Notes: generated from the letters alone by a model not told the origin. A stretch of DNA of 22,135 nucleotides from Sphaeroforma arctica JP610 (GCF_001186125.1 NW_014039789.1:1-22135); one strand, 5' to 3'; shown: positions 1-10,114, counted from the first letter of the stretch. A program made the numbers and translations.

Positions 1-526
1 TATACGCTTACTCAATAGTGGAACGACATCCTGCACATAGTGCCAGTCACAACAGACAAAAATGCAGTACGACTTTTCAGATAGTAATGGCCTCAGTCAA
101 CTGGGTAGTGAACTGGGATGACGTCCTACTTTCTTTTCGTACGTCAACTCCTATAGACGTACCGCAATCGCTTCGTATATCACAACTGTCCTACACGCGT
201 ATAACAGCCACAGTTAGGTATATTCTACTATGCGAAGCTGACTCTTTGAGGTGGTTGTATAGCTAAAATCATTTGCTGATTGGTCGAATTTTAAATGATA
301 GTGATATCCCCAATGTAGAGTGATGACGTTAATTTCATGTAGTCTCTAAGTTTGTGGCGCTTCTCGTTCAGACACTGCGCTATATTTTGAAGCCGCGGAT
401 CAGATCAGCCCTGACAGTGTAACTTTTACATACAACACCCATAACTTATCAATTGTGATGTTTACGCACTTTCCTATGGAATTAGTTCTGAATTAATTCT
501 GCAATCGTTGTACATTGCTTATACAG
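1..526. other. Probable intron, no exon recognised
   Basis: No protein-family similarity can be read in any frame here. The open frame at 18-266 has no recognisable motif and no upstream context. The stretch ends in a plausible 3' splice site, TTATACAG at 519-526, that leads straight into a conserved phosphatase exon. The simplest reading is the last intron of that gene, with its earlier exons left of the window. Confidence 0.5.
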
Positions 527-1171
527 TGCCACTCTCAAGCCAAAGGACACACCATCTACGGTGTAGTGGATGTGGGTGTCGTTGGGTTGGAAAATATCGG
601 CGAGTCGTACCTGCGGCAAAAGAACAAGAATAGCGGGTCTACTATTGGGCCTATGGTGGCGGTCAAGTCAGCTGTAGTGAAGGAGGCGGCCGTAAAAGCA
701 GCCTTGGCTACCCTAGCAACCACTAACCACGCCGACGTACACACCCACGCACCCGCAGAACCAACTCATTTCATCTCCACGGGCGGGTGTGGCAATAAGA
801 TACTACGCCTCCTCACCGGACAAGCGGATGTGGCGTTGCTTAACCTGGCCTGTAGTATGTGGGACACCTGTGCAACCGCAGCGCTGCTGTGTGCTCTGGG
901 TGGGGCTGTGTGTACCTTAGCGGGATACCCCATTGAGCACGTGCATGCGCCTGCGAGTGGTACGTATGGTAACATGCATGGGGTGGTTGCTGTGGGTAGT
1001 GGGTTTGATCAACGGCTGAGTGGACTGCTGCGGTGTACAAGGGCCGTGTGGCTGGAGCGGCTGCGTGCGTTGCCTGCAGTGCTGGCGTTGTATAGGGAGA
1101 GTATGGGAGAGGGCTATTGCGAGGGATTGCAGGTGTGTGTGGGAGTTGAGTCTACGTGGTGTGTGTCATAG
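527..1171 (+). CDS. 3'(2'),5'-bisphosphate nucleotidase-like phosphatase, last coding exon (partial gene)
   Basis: This is the C-terminal 214 residues of an inositol-monophosphatase-superfamily enzyme. The family (BPNT1/Hal2, IMPase, INPP1) is made of Mg2+-dependent, Li+-sensitive phosphatases; the BPNT1 branch removes the 3'-phosphate from PAP made in sulfate metabolism. Visible motifs: a YGVV strand near the start (the G-x-Y-G-V-V region), GGCGNKILRLL (BPNT1 has GGAGNK), then the family signature WDTCA followed by ALGGAV. In that signature the Asp binds metal and the Gly-Gly closes the substrate site. Farther on comes GNMHGVVAV, like the H-x-GV-A segment of BPNT1. The metal-site motif DPIDGT must lie in upstream exons outside the window. 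The exon begins after a CAG acceptor at 524-526 in phase 0 and ends at TAG. There is an extra Ala-rich loop of about 50 residues between the two conserved blocks. Family is secure; the BPNT1 subfamily is inferred from GGCGNK plus WDTCA. Confidence 0.72.
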   Translation, partial: CHSQAKGHTIYGVVDVGVVGLENIGESYLRQKNKNSGSTIGPMVAVKSAVVKEAAVKAALATLATTNHADVHTHAPAEPTHFISTGGCGNKILRLLTGQADVALLNLACSMWDTCATAALLCALGGAVCTLAGYPIEHVHAPASGTYGNMHGVVAVGSGFDQRLSGLLRCTRAVWLERLRALPAVLALYRESMGEGYCEGLQVCVGVESTWCVS

Positions 1172-1631
1172 ACGTTGCACACACAGGCACGCACACACAT
1201 ACATACATGCATACACAGTGTATTCGGAAGGCAATCGGACGTATCTGCCACACGCCGAATGGGCAATCGGGCTCTGTTTGGGGGTGCTCGCCAGAGGGTG
1301 TATTTTAGTTTAATACATTGCACTGCAACGGTGTCGGTGTTCAGTTGGTGTGGTGTCACCCGCACATACACCATTATGCAGAGCTATGTGATATGCTGTC
1401 GTGACATGGTCCACGGGAGATGTGTCACTCGTCGTTCCCTTGTCCTTGGTCTGTGAGAGCTCAGTGCACAAACAAGAAATTGCATGATATATGCTGCAAC
1501 CTACGGACACCTCAGCCATCTAGCTAGGGCAAGTACAGTCTATCTCCGAGTATATGAATGTCTGATAAACCTCCTCATGGGTAGCAATGCTTTGAGTACT
1601 AATATCACAGCTGTCATTGGACTATACACAG
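1172..1631. other. Intergenic region; possible promoter and first exon of the downstream kinase gene
   Basis: This 460-bp gap separates the phosphatase stop from the first secure kinase exon. It starts with CA-rich simple sequence (1176-1215). No AATAAA is seen for the phosphatase gene. The secure kinase exon has no in-frame ATG before an upstream stop, so an earlier exon is needed. One candidate is ATG at 1484 reading 22 codons to a donor CGA|GTATATG at 1549/1550. It ends in phase 0, as the next exon requires, and would leave an 82-nt intron holding TACTAAT at 1597-1603. This first exon is a guess based only on phase and splice sites. Confidence 0.35.
1597..1603 (+). promoter_or_regulatory. 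Branch-point-like TACTAAT before kinase exon
   Basis: TACTAAT lies 28 nt before the CAG acceptor at 1629-1631. It matches the canonical branch consensus and resembles TACTAAC at 3417-3423 before the acceptor of a later exon of the same gene. It supports acceptor use at 1631 instead of the nearer ATCACAG at 1610. Confidence 0.5.
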
Positions 1632-3072
1632 TCTCAAGCGTTAGATCTGGCCAGAGACATCGACGGGTGCCCATTCACGGTTGAACGGCTCAGAGAAATA
1701 ACTAAAGACCACAATATAACCGGATTCACAGCCAATGAGTGCGAGACAGTTCGGTACAAGCAGAGCCACGCGTGCAGGTACGTGCAGGTGTGCTCATGCA
1801 GGCAGCTATAGTGCAGGTGTACTCATGCAGGCGGCTATAGTGCAGGTGTACTCATGCAGGCAGCTATAGTGCAGGTGTATCCATGCGGGCAACTATAGTG
1901 CACATCACGTGCTGCTCTTCTAGTTGCTGTTTGTTGTGTATGAGGTCGCATGAGCGTAGACTATTGTGAACATACATGTCTGGTGTATCTGCATGTGCGC
2001 ATGGTGATGTGGGTGGGCATGTGCAAGGACTTGCCTGACACGTGTGTGGGCTGTGGTGCACACATACATGTGGTGTGTATCTATTTGCGCATGGATTGTT
2101 TGTAGACAATCATATATAGTGGTATCTATGCCGCATGGGCAGGCTCTCTATCACATACCTATCAAATGTTATATGTTTGAGTAAGATGACTGTGGTCGAG
2201 TGGAGGGCAAATATATCTGCACACATATCCGGTACGTATTCATTACGAATGCTATAAGCGTGCATGTATACGAACTTCTGTGACATGTCAGTAAACTATC
2301 ACGCACAAATATAAGTATGCTATTTATACATCGAGGCAAGGCGGATGTCAGTACCACGCACGTATACATGTGCTATTTATATATTTAGGTATGGTGGCTG
2401 CAGGTATGCTAGAGCCGTCTGTGACGTGTAGATAGACCACCACGCACATACACATATGCCCTTTATACATCTAGGTGCACAGACCAATATATACCGGTAA
2501 CGTTTATTGGATCGCGTATACCTACAATTTATGCTAAGTGCCCCGTCGCCTACCAAACCAACCCACATTTGCGTTTCAGGATTCGCTTCATTGGTGGTGA
2601 TATCAAATCAGTGTTCTACAAACGCACAGTGCTGCGTGAGCTGCCCTATGCCGTCATGAAGTCCCGAACTGTTCCCTTCAAAATCACCCGCGACGTCCAG
2701 AGCTGTGGGGTCGAGTCCTCATTCCTGGCTAACCCATTGGTGCACACGCTCGAGGCCAGTGCGAGCTTTTCTATGGCAATTCCTTATTTGGTACAGAAGC
2801 GAGTGTTCTGGGATACGCCGCTGGACGCCCGGTTCACCAGTGTGCTGCCTGACCTGTCCATGGAGGGCGGTAATTGGTCACAGGTGCGTTTGTATATGTC
2901 TGAGGCTTAGGACATTCTAGTGCTTGCTGTGGGTCTATTGGGTTGAGCTGTCGCTTTTCATTTAGTTATGTGTATTTACCATGTGGCAGGAATATGCCTG
3001 TGACATCGGCTAATGGTATGTACCGCATAAATATCTATGAGTAATTCAGCAGTGTATCTATACTTATTTTAG

Positions 3073-3108
<36 letters not shown>

Positions 3109-4894
3109 CTATTTAGCCTTATATCTTCGGTTAATTCATTCTTATATCTATGATTATTTTAGTATTATATCTATATTTTATTTAGTCATATAGCTTTGGT
3201 TAGTTTATTCTTGTATCTATGGTTAATTCAGCCTACATCTATTATTTTATTCAGCCTTTTATCTTTGGTTGATTTATTTTTATATCTATGGTTAATTTAG
3301 CCGTATATCCAAGGCTAATTCAGCGTCTAATTTGGCTTGACATCTATTATTAATTTTTAAGTTTAAACAACACCCCAACCTTACCGCACACAATGATAGT
3401 GGGTGCTTTCAACAGATTACTAACCCTCTGGTTCATACAGAGTGCCTATCTCGACACTGCTCAACTGAAAGCCGCGCTGAAGGCGCTGGCAGAGTTCCAC
3501 AACTTCTTCTGGCTGAATAACAGTACGCCTAGAAGGACTGGTGACCATGACAGTGATCCTGAGAGAAACAACCACGGAGCGACGCGGCCTACACAGACAT
3601 CGAAGCATGAACTGGCTGCTCAGGTGTGCAAAGGCACTCGCGTACATGTGTTCTATTCAGTTTAGTTCCACAGTCAAGTTGAGTGTCTACAGGCAAGCTG
3701 TCTGAACTATTCGGAATGAGATACCATGCCATACGTGCCCATCCGTCTACAGGCAAGCTGTCTGGACTATTCGGAATGGGATACCATGCCATACGTGCCC
3801 ATCTGGTTCCATACGTGTCTGTCTGGCGTTGCCTACAACGATGCGGCGTACACCTCATTTCTCAAATATGTGTTAGTCGTTAACTGCTGTTTCTATAAAA
3901 ATTCTGCGATTGTTCCTTTTTTGGTTTCTTTCAATCATTTTATCCCGTTATCAGCAGCTATTTATTTAACATAATCTTTATCCGTTCTCCACTCTACTGC
4001 CAGCTCTGGACCACGGGTTCGTACTGGCACTTGGGGCGGCAACCAAAGGGACAACTAGATAAGATCATCACCAACTGGCAACGTCTGTACACGGACGTCT
4101 TTGAGTTCGACAAACACTGCGAAGACGACCGCCTATCAGAAGGTGTGGCAGCTCGGGATATGGAAACACTCGGTGCACGACTGAGCCAACTGGCCGAGAG
4201 AGCATCAGTAGCCACACACAACATCGATGCGACGGGTGCGGAAATTGAGTCGGACGCAGATGCGCGTGAGCCGTACAGTGCCCAAACGATCATACACGGA
4301 GACCCCAAAGCACCGAACTTCTTCTTCCGAAGCAGACAGGAGAGTGCAAAGCCCATCACAGAGGCTAATGACAGGGAGTGTGGGGGTGTGCGAGAAGGGT
4401 CTCAGGCCGGTGCAAAGGTACACGCGAGTGCGTGTGTTGGTAGCAGTCACTCAGAGAAGAGTGCGGGTGTATCGGATGACAAAGAGACGTCAGGATGCGA
4501 GAGCGACACGGAGTTGGAGGTGGGGCTGATAGACTTCCAATGGGCCGGGAAAGGCCTTGTGGCCACAGACGTCGCTTACTGCATAGCTGCATCCGCGCAC
4601 AAGTCTTGCTTTGAGGAAAGCTCACTGGAAACCTTCCTGGCGTTTTACTATGCTTGCTTGGATAGGGACAGCCTGTCCTATGATACGTTTCGGACCCAGT
4701 TTGACCTGGCCTTTATTGACCTGGGACGCATCGTGGTGGCAGACCACTGGGGTGCCATCACCATGGCAACGCTCCGCAAACGAGAGGGCAAGTTTGTGTT
4801 CAACGCTTACAACAAATCAGAGGCTATTGCCATATGGTTCTTGCGAGAGCTGAGTCGGTGCTTGGATCGGCAACTCGCTTGTATGGACAGTTAG
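1632..4894 (+). CDS. Kinase-like phosphotransferase (APH/choline kinase/EcKinase superfamily), spliced
   Basis: Four exons read as one frame: 1632-1777, 2580-2883, 3441-3623 and 4004-4894 (TAG), together 507 residues plus an unseen N-terminus. Donors are CAG|GTACGT, CAG|GTGCGT and CAG|GTGTGC; acceptors are TTTCAG, ATACAG and TGCCAG. The first joint splits an Arg codon (AG|G) and the other two are phase 0. Kinase-fold landmarks: VFYKR (likely the ATP-binding Lys) and VESSFL (likely the helix-C Glu) in exon 2580-2883, ALAEFHNFFW in exon 3441-3623, then the catalytic loop HGDPKAPN (His 4295, Asp 4301, Asn 4316) and the metal-binding IDFQWAGKG (Asp 4532) followed by DVAY. Members phosphorylate small hydroxylated molecules such as choline, aminoglycosides or ecdysteroids; the substrate here cannot be named. 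Oddity: about 70 residues, rich in Ser, Glu and Asp, separate the Asn from the DFQ motif, where the family normally has some 15-25. The gene follows the phosphatase head-to-tail. Confidence 0.8.
1782..1897. repeat. 29-bp minisatellite, 4 copies, at the first kinase donor
   Basis: Four 29-bp units (1782-1810, 1811-1839, 1840-1868, 1869-1897) start five bases inside the intron that opens at 1778. The units differ by a few substitutions, with the last most diverged. Each of the first three holds GCAGGTGTRC, a CAG|GTG donor-like string resembling the genuine CAG|GTACGT at 1775-1783. Confidence 0.85.
1898..2579. repeat. Rest of kinase intron with diverged repeats
   Basis: This is the remainder of the 802-bp intron 1778-2579. 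GT-rich sequence with repeated CATGTG/GTGCGCATG words fills about 1960-2100. From about 2250 to 2490 there are three diverged copies of a unit made of CACGCACATATACATATG-like sequence followed by CTATTTATACATCTAGG-like sequence. No coding potential is visible. It ends in the acceptor GCGTTTCAG at 2571-2579. Confidence 0.6.
3040..3345. repeat. AT-rich degenerate tandem repeat and (TA)n in a kinase intron
   Basis: Within intron 2884-3440 a T-rich unit of roughly 30 bp recurs about nine times with many substitutions (core TTATATCTATGGTTAATTTA followed by GCC). A (TA)n microsatellite interrupts it at about 3077-3104. The intron then has TACTAAC at 3417-3423 and the acceptor ATACAG at 3435-3440. 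Confidence 0.7.
3417..3423 (+). promoter_or_regulatory. Branch point TACTAAC
   Basis: This perfect TACTAAC lies 17 nt before the CAG acceptor that opens exon 3441-3623. It is the strongest branch-site match in the window. Confidence 0.7.
3685..3803. repeat. 60-bp direct repeat, 2 copies, in a kinase intron
   Basis: Units 3685-3744 and 3745-3803 are nearly identical, with a few substitutions. They sit in intron 3624-4003. Open frames across them on both strands are by-products of a unit length divisible by three. Confidence 0.85.
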
Positions 4895-5290
4895 ACACCA
4901 CTGAATCCTAAACTTTAAAACCTTAAAACCCTTAAACCCAGAGGGAACACATGTGCTACCACTGTTTACATTTGCAGCACGCACGTGTGTGACCACATAC
5001 CACTACATGCTATCTGTGCGTGTGACAACTGACCACTAATAAACAAATTTTTAGTCCAATCTCTGTCAGTATTTACTGGGGGTTTACCTTTACCCTTGGG
5101 AATGTGCTACTCAGAGGTGAGATTTGCGTTTTGTGTGAACAGGAGAAAACACAGAGAAGTCTGCAAGGAAACTCGAAGGAGCAGTCACTGAAATAAGGCA
5201 TGCATCAAAATACAACAATTGGTCCCACGAACAAAAAAGGGGGGTTGTTCCAGTCCTACATCATTGAGGCCGAACTCCAAAGGGATTCAT
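4895..5290. other. 3' untranslated/intergenic region after the kinase gene
   Basis: After the stop at 4894 come telomere-like CCTTAAAACCCTTAAACCC words (about 4919-4938) and then the poly(A) signal AATAAA at 5038-5043. From there to 5290 nothing coding is recognised. An A6-G6 purine run at about 5233-5243 followed by TTGTTCC resembles a polypurine tract beside an LTR, but no partner LTR is visible. Confidence 0.5.
5038..5043 (+). terminator. AATAAA poly(A) signal of the kinase gene
   Basis: A canonical AATAAA lies 144 nt after the kinase stop codon, followed by a T-rich stretch (ATTTTTAG). It is the only canonical signal between the kinase stop and the transposon remains. Confidence 0.55.
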
Positions 5291-5291
5291 A

Positions 5292-5366
5292 TACTTTTTC
5301 TTTTATTATTGTTGTTTCTACTTGCACTTTTATTATTGGTTTTTATTATTGGTGTTTCTACTACCG
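5292..5366. repeat. T-rich minisatellite, left locus
   Basis: About three partial copies of a unit built on TTTATTATTGTTGTTTCTAC. The same unit in the same orientation makes the arrays at 13244-13405 and 14702-14768. It directly borders the integrase end of the Ty3/gypsy-like element. Confidence 0.75.
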
Positions 5367-6160
5367 TCGGTGTCCTCAGTGATAGTCAGGAAATCAAGGT
5401 TGACCTCGTCCGCTATACGTTGCGGGTGCAATGGTTGTTGCAGAAGGCCGCGCGTAAGGACGGACGGCTGCCCGGAACGGATACACTCGGAACAGGTATC
5501 ATGGATCGGCTTCAGCACGCGAGCCGGTATATTCCAGCCGCACTTATCCTGTACGGGCACGCGCAAGCGGTCGGCCAATAGGTGGCAGTAGCCATCATGC
5601 CACAGCCAAATGGATTCCAAGGTAGCCTCTGAAGGGACTGGTTTATCCATGCACCGCAGCTGGAGAGCCGCCAGTTGCTGCAACGTTTCGGGTTCTGTGA
5701 ACACCCTGGGTGCACTTGCTGACTTGCTATGACGGCGGTTGTAAAGGGGGGCGTCCGTATTGGGTTGATCCGACACCGTGTACGGCACGTCCTCTGGCGG
5801 TGGGCGCGGTATATTCCAAGGGCGCTCCGGTACGTCGGGTGTATCCATACTTGTCATCATAGGGGCTTCCTCATTGTGGAGTTGGAAATTTGCCTCCCGT
5901 GTACCAGTGCCCAGCGGTACCTCCTGAAAGGGGTCCAGGGCCGCTGGAGCGTCGAAACCATGCACAAGTTTCGCAAGATCGGCCTCGTAGGAATCAAAGG
6001 CTTCCGATACTTCGCTATCCAGCGTGTGGGACGAGGGAACAGAAACCGAAGAAAGCGGCACCGATGCCTCCTGGGGCGCCTGTGCACTAGACTCTTTGTC
6101 CAGTGCAAGTCTTTGAGCAATCCATGTGTCGGCCTCAACCCAATCCTTCAGATACTGCAC
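5366..6160 (-). mobile_element. Linker and integrase zinc-finger segment of the element
   Basis: A long Pro/Ser/Glu-rich linker comes first. Then come an H-x4-H pair (WHDGYCHLLADRL) and C-x2-C (DTCSECIRSG), making an H2C2 zinc-binding domain as in retroelement integrases. It is followed by DEVNLDFLTI, where the first catalytic-core strand would begin. The reading then meets the T-rich minisatellite and the rest of the integrase is not seen. Confidence 0.65.
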
Positions 6161-6253
6161 TTGGTTTACCGGAATAGCGTCAGTGTCCGCGACAACTGGT
6201 GGCGTAGATGGCTCAGCTGAACGTCATTTCCACTGCCGCGCTTCAGCTTGAAA

Positions 6254-6862
6254 TTAGGCAGCCGCCTCCTGGGCTCTGGTCAGGGTTGCAGCATTGATAT
6301 CAAGATCAGGTAAAGGGGTAGTAGCTCGTGTCGAACGTGTGCTGGCGAAGCATGGCGTCAGTTCGTATCCCAGCGAGTGCAGGATTGGAGGGGGACCCGT
6401 ACGTCCAAAACGCTCCCAAAATTCGCTCGGTAGCAGTATTGGTGAACGGTGCGGTCCACCTGTAAGCTTGACCATTAATGTGAATTTCCAAGGGGGAAGC
6501 CCAAGGATCCGATGTCCTCGATGCAAGAATGTGTCCGGGCGGTGGGGAATAATAATCGGGACATCTCCGATGAGGATGAAGGATAACGGTAACCAGGCCG
6601 CGTTCGAGATGAAAGATACCACCATAACTACAGCTGTGTTCGTTATGTCCGCAAAGGAAAGTAAGAAACGGTGTATCAGCGGACATGGACTTTTGGCGTA
6701 CGCTAAAATGTGGTGGAGGTCGACCCCAAAAGTATCGGCCATACCCCATGTACTTATACCATCAGCAGTGGTGTAAACGTCAAGAATGTGGCCTTCGTGA
6801 CTGGCGAAGAGCTCGACCGTAAGATGGTCGTGTAGTTGCTGGGCAAGGTCGATCCATATAAA
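6254..6862 (-). mobile_element. DIRS-like module between RNase H and integrase
   Basis: On the minus strand, just past the nested LTR, is a segment with VELFAS, then MADTFGVD, a hydrophobic ILAYAKSP...LIHRFL stretch, and farther on IIIPHRPD and PWKFTL. This motif series resembles the segment after RNase H in DIRS-type polyproteins (D-L-F-A-S; D-A-x-x-x-x-W; A-F-P-P; L-P-H-R-P; W-x-L). It is not a standard part of Ty3/gypsy Pol. The family comparison is from memory and needs a profile search. Confidence 0.55.
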
Positions 6863-6868
6863 ATTTAA

Positions 6869-7382
6869 TGTTAGAGTGCAATGTAGTAGACTTTCTTGAG
6901 AGACTACAGGTCTCAGGCCAGATTTTACAGCAAGAACCCATCTTTGATTTATGGAAGTCATCAGAGTTAGCTCACTCCCGAGAGCTAATCAAGCTGCTCA
7001 AATTACTCCCAAGAGTTGAGTTGTTACTTAACCGACTTCCGAGAGCAGATTAAGTTTCTCAACCGATTCCTGAGAGTAGATTAAGCCTGTCAACCGCAAC
7101 ATTCTAATAATAGCTGCGGTTCTATGTGAGTCACAACCTATGCGGAAAGGCATCATGTGATCAGCGTGAGATTCAGTTGCAGAGAAGTTAAAATAAAAAA
7201 ATATCGAAGTGTTAAAGTGTTCCGCATAAGGTTTCTCATACTGACCATATGAGTTTTTACCCTGGCCAGCCCAAGCGGCTGAACACTAGCACAAGCACCT
7301 TAGGTATAAAACCAAAGGTGAGGTCAGAAATAAATACATACATTTGCACTTTATTTAAAGTCTACTACATCGCACTCTAACA
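6869..7382 (+). mobile_element. Solo LTR (514 bp) nested in the Ty3/gypsy-like element
   Basis: It begins TGTTAG and ends CTAACA and is flanked by perfect 5-bp direct repeats TTTAA (6864-6868 and 7383-7387), the signature of retroelement integration. It shares no internal coding sequence and no partner LTR is in the window, so it is a solo LTR. U3-like imperfect repeats (CTCAACCGATTCCTGAGAG type) fill about 6965-7100. GGTATAAAACC at about 7303-7313 is a TATA box and AATAAA at 7329-7334 a poly(A) signal, giving + orientation. The terminal inverted repeats are unusually long: 26 bp with 25 matching. The intact duplication suggests it is younger than its host element. Confidence 0.75.
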
Positions 7383-7639
7383 TTTAAAGCCCAACTAAAC
7401 TGGAATGAACGGCACTGGGATATGTCCGATTGTGCTAAGCGCGAGTGCCACGACGCTCGATGGTTCGGCCCGGAACCAACTAAGATAACGACCGCTACTG
7501 GCTGCCCCATTGGCAGATGGTCTAACATGGGTTTCCAATCGACACGGGGTTTAGCTACCGGTTGTAGGATAGGGTCTAGGTGGTCCGCAGTACGCGAAGA
7601 ATGGTCATCGAATACGGTAAGTGGTCCGGGAATGTATTG

Positions 7640-9645
7640 CATGTCTACTTCGACCTCGTTAATTACAGCTATAGCCCTACGGTATCGGCTGTTGCGTGCT
7701 GTGTCTTCCTGCATATACTGTTCAGGGTGCTGAAGCATGGGTATCAGCGGTTTGTGGTCAGAGACGAGGCAAATCGGACGTACAGACCGTCGGCAAATTG
7801 CAAATTTCTTGAACATAGCATACGCGCACCTCGTCATCTCTCTATCTGTCGCCCCGTAGTTACGTCGCGCGTTATTCAATCTCGTGTAGAAGTATGACGC
7901 TGGGTACAAGAAACGTAATGGACCCAAGGTAATGCCTAAATCCCGGGGCAAATCAGAGATTACCCTGGCGAAGTCCGACGTCGTGTCCATGGTAGAAAGA
8001 TCTACAGGCAAAGCCGCTGGGTGAGTCGGGCGAGGTACGCCACCTGTTGGTGTGACTATCCTATCGCATTGTGTATTAACTCGGTGCTGCTCCGCAAGTG
8101 TACCACTCCGCTATGAATAAGTATACCACACCCACCAAGTAAACCACTCTGGCGTTGTGATTCGTCGCGTGAATCTTTCGTCGTTAGTGGACCACTCAAC
8201 GATGTGTTATTTGTGAGTGCACCACTCTCCGCTAGAGTACCACTCAGTGTATCCCCGTTTGTATTATGTTGGCTACTATATGAACTAGCGTCGATATCCA
8301 TCGAAGCATTACGGGAAAATTGGTACGGGACGTATTCCTCTAGCGTCTATGAGTTTCTCGATCGGATAATTTCGGCTTCTGGGATCACCAATCTGAGAGT
8401 TTGGGGGTGTTTAACAAAAAGAGATAACCCTAGATTTGCCCGATACTTCTCGCACTGCTTGATACATTCCGCTTCTTCTTCGTATTCTCTAGTACCTGGG
8501 GGAGGGATTTGGGCAAAGGCTGCGGCACCCAACCCCTCATTACTCGCGTCCGGCATGATCACGATGCGTTGATGGGGCAGTGGGTGATACAGTCGGTTCC
8601 GTCGCAGGACTAAGAGTAACAGGTGTGTGAGAGCCCTCATTTGTTCTGCTTCCTATTTGAAGACCACTCCTTTCTTTGTCAGGTTAAATAACGGTGCCGC
8701 GACAGCTGCCATGTTAGGCAGATAACCGCTCCACCAGGACAATACGACTAACAACAAAATAAGTTCAGCACGGTTCTTAGGTGCTGGCCGAGTAAATAAC
8801 GCTAGTGCACGCTTCTGTAAAATAGTAGTGGCATTCCCTACCTGCTCCCGTCCGGAGAATTGTACGGGGACATCGGCTAGCTTGAACAGCTGGTTCTTCG
8901 GAGGTTGCAATTGGATGTTAGTATCATCGCAAATCCCTACAAACTGCAATTCCTGATCCCAATGACGTAACAGGGATTGTCGAACCGATTCCGAAAACAT
9001 TTTTTTCGTGGCGATCGGCACGTCGTCCATGTAATGTTCGACGTTGAGGATCTCTGCAAAGGTAGTCATAGTGTAGTGTTGCATGTCGAACGCACCGTTT
9101 TCGATCCCTTCCTGTAGACATGTTGGTCGATGAAAGACACCGTCGGCTGTGACGTACGTTCGGATATCTCTGGATTCCAAATCGAGTTCCAACTGATGGT
9201 ATGAGCCTTATATGTCACAAACGGTCATTATAATGGCGTTCGCGCAATGCTCAGTCAACTGCCCCTCCAACGGGAGTTGGAATGTAATTCTGACTGTCTG
9301 TTTATTCACCTGCACGTAGTTGATAGTAATGCGATAGTCGTCCTTCGACTGTGGGATTTTATTTTTGTCTTTAACCACAGTATTAACCGAGCTGACCCAC
9401 CGACTAAACTTGTTTCCAAATTCAGCCTTCCGTCGCTGGTGTAACTGGGCAACCTTGAGGAGCTCGACTTCCTTAAGGACTGGGCCTCTCGTAAAGTATA
9501 TCTGTCTGGAAAGTATGGCATTGTTTTTAAGCTGCAGTTTCACCTTGACGTGCTTAATCATCTTAGTATGATTGGCGTCGAACCGAACTCTGTTGAATCC
9601 ATCCTTCATTTCTTGCACCTGTGCTGGAGACTTATGTAGTAGCAT
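7640..9645 (-). mobile_element. Reverse transcriptase and RNase H region of the element
   Basis: RT blocks are readable: a DYRITINYV segment (the gypsy D-Y-R-x-L-N block) with QLP after it, YMDDV as the catalytic box, and the connection region ending in PLFNLTKKG. RNase H follows with a DASNEGLGAAAF strand, then a Y-x-x-T-D-R-E block, VSDHKPL and a final YIPG...DDHSSR. This Y-DDV / DAS / DHxPL / DxxSR series is diagnostic of Ty3/gypsy RT-RNase H. Confidence 0.85.
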
Positions 9646-9647
9646 AG

Positions 9648-10114
9648 CTACCCGGTCGAGGTCTGTGAAATCATATTCCTTGACGTCAGCATCCCTATCC
9701 GGTATACATTTTCATACATAGGTGTAATATAGTCCGGGGCTCTAGGTACCAAGGACATGACCGGATGTGATGGGGGTAGTTGCAATGTGAACTGCGCCGG
9801 CGTCACTGACGTATCCCAAGTTGTGCCGATAAGATGCTGTTGTAGGGTATCGAAACCCATCAGTATATCACAATCTCGTGAGATCCATTCCGCCACCAGG
9901 AAGGTTAGTTCACTCGTTTCAAAATTTGTGGCCACTCCCGTTGATGCCAACCCATCAAGGAGCAACGTGGTACGGACCTGCGTAGTAATACCATTTCCCC
10001 GGACCCACCATACCCGTGAAGGTACACTGGGTTAACCTCTTTTGTTTCAAAATTATGTTCTGTCGTAAGTTTCCTAGAAATCATCGTGGGTCGGGAACCC
10101 GTGTCATTGTACAC
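9648..10114 (-). mobile_element. Aspartic protease region of the element
   Basis: It follows the zinc knuckles closely. It has the catalytic-type motif DTGS near its start and a later CDILMGFDTL block, which corresponds to the ILG-type strand of retroviral-like aspartic proteases. The family cleaves the Gag-Pol polyprotein. Confidence 0.7.

Noticed and set aside
18-266. Open frame at the left edge (82 codons)
   Set aside because: No family motif and no splice context fitting the phosphatase exon that follows; more likely intron sequence.
5233-5290. A6-G6 purine run followed by TTGTTCC, like a polypurine tract and LTR start
   Set aside because: No matching LTR, no target duplication and wrong orientation for the neighbouring retroelement; it could be chance.
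5729-6220. Plus-strand frame of 163 codons
   Set aside because: It is the antisense of the integrase linker/zinc-finger segment of the minus-strand retroelement, which has clear motifs.
6294-6776. Plus-strand frame of 160 codons
   Set aside because: It is the antisense of the DIRS-like module; no own motifs.
8056-8301. 81-codon minus-strand frame within the retroelement
   Set aside because: Low-complexity Ser/Thr-rich reading without domain motifs, lying inside the RNase H part of the element; not a separate gene.
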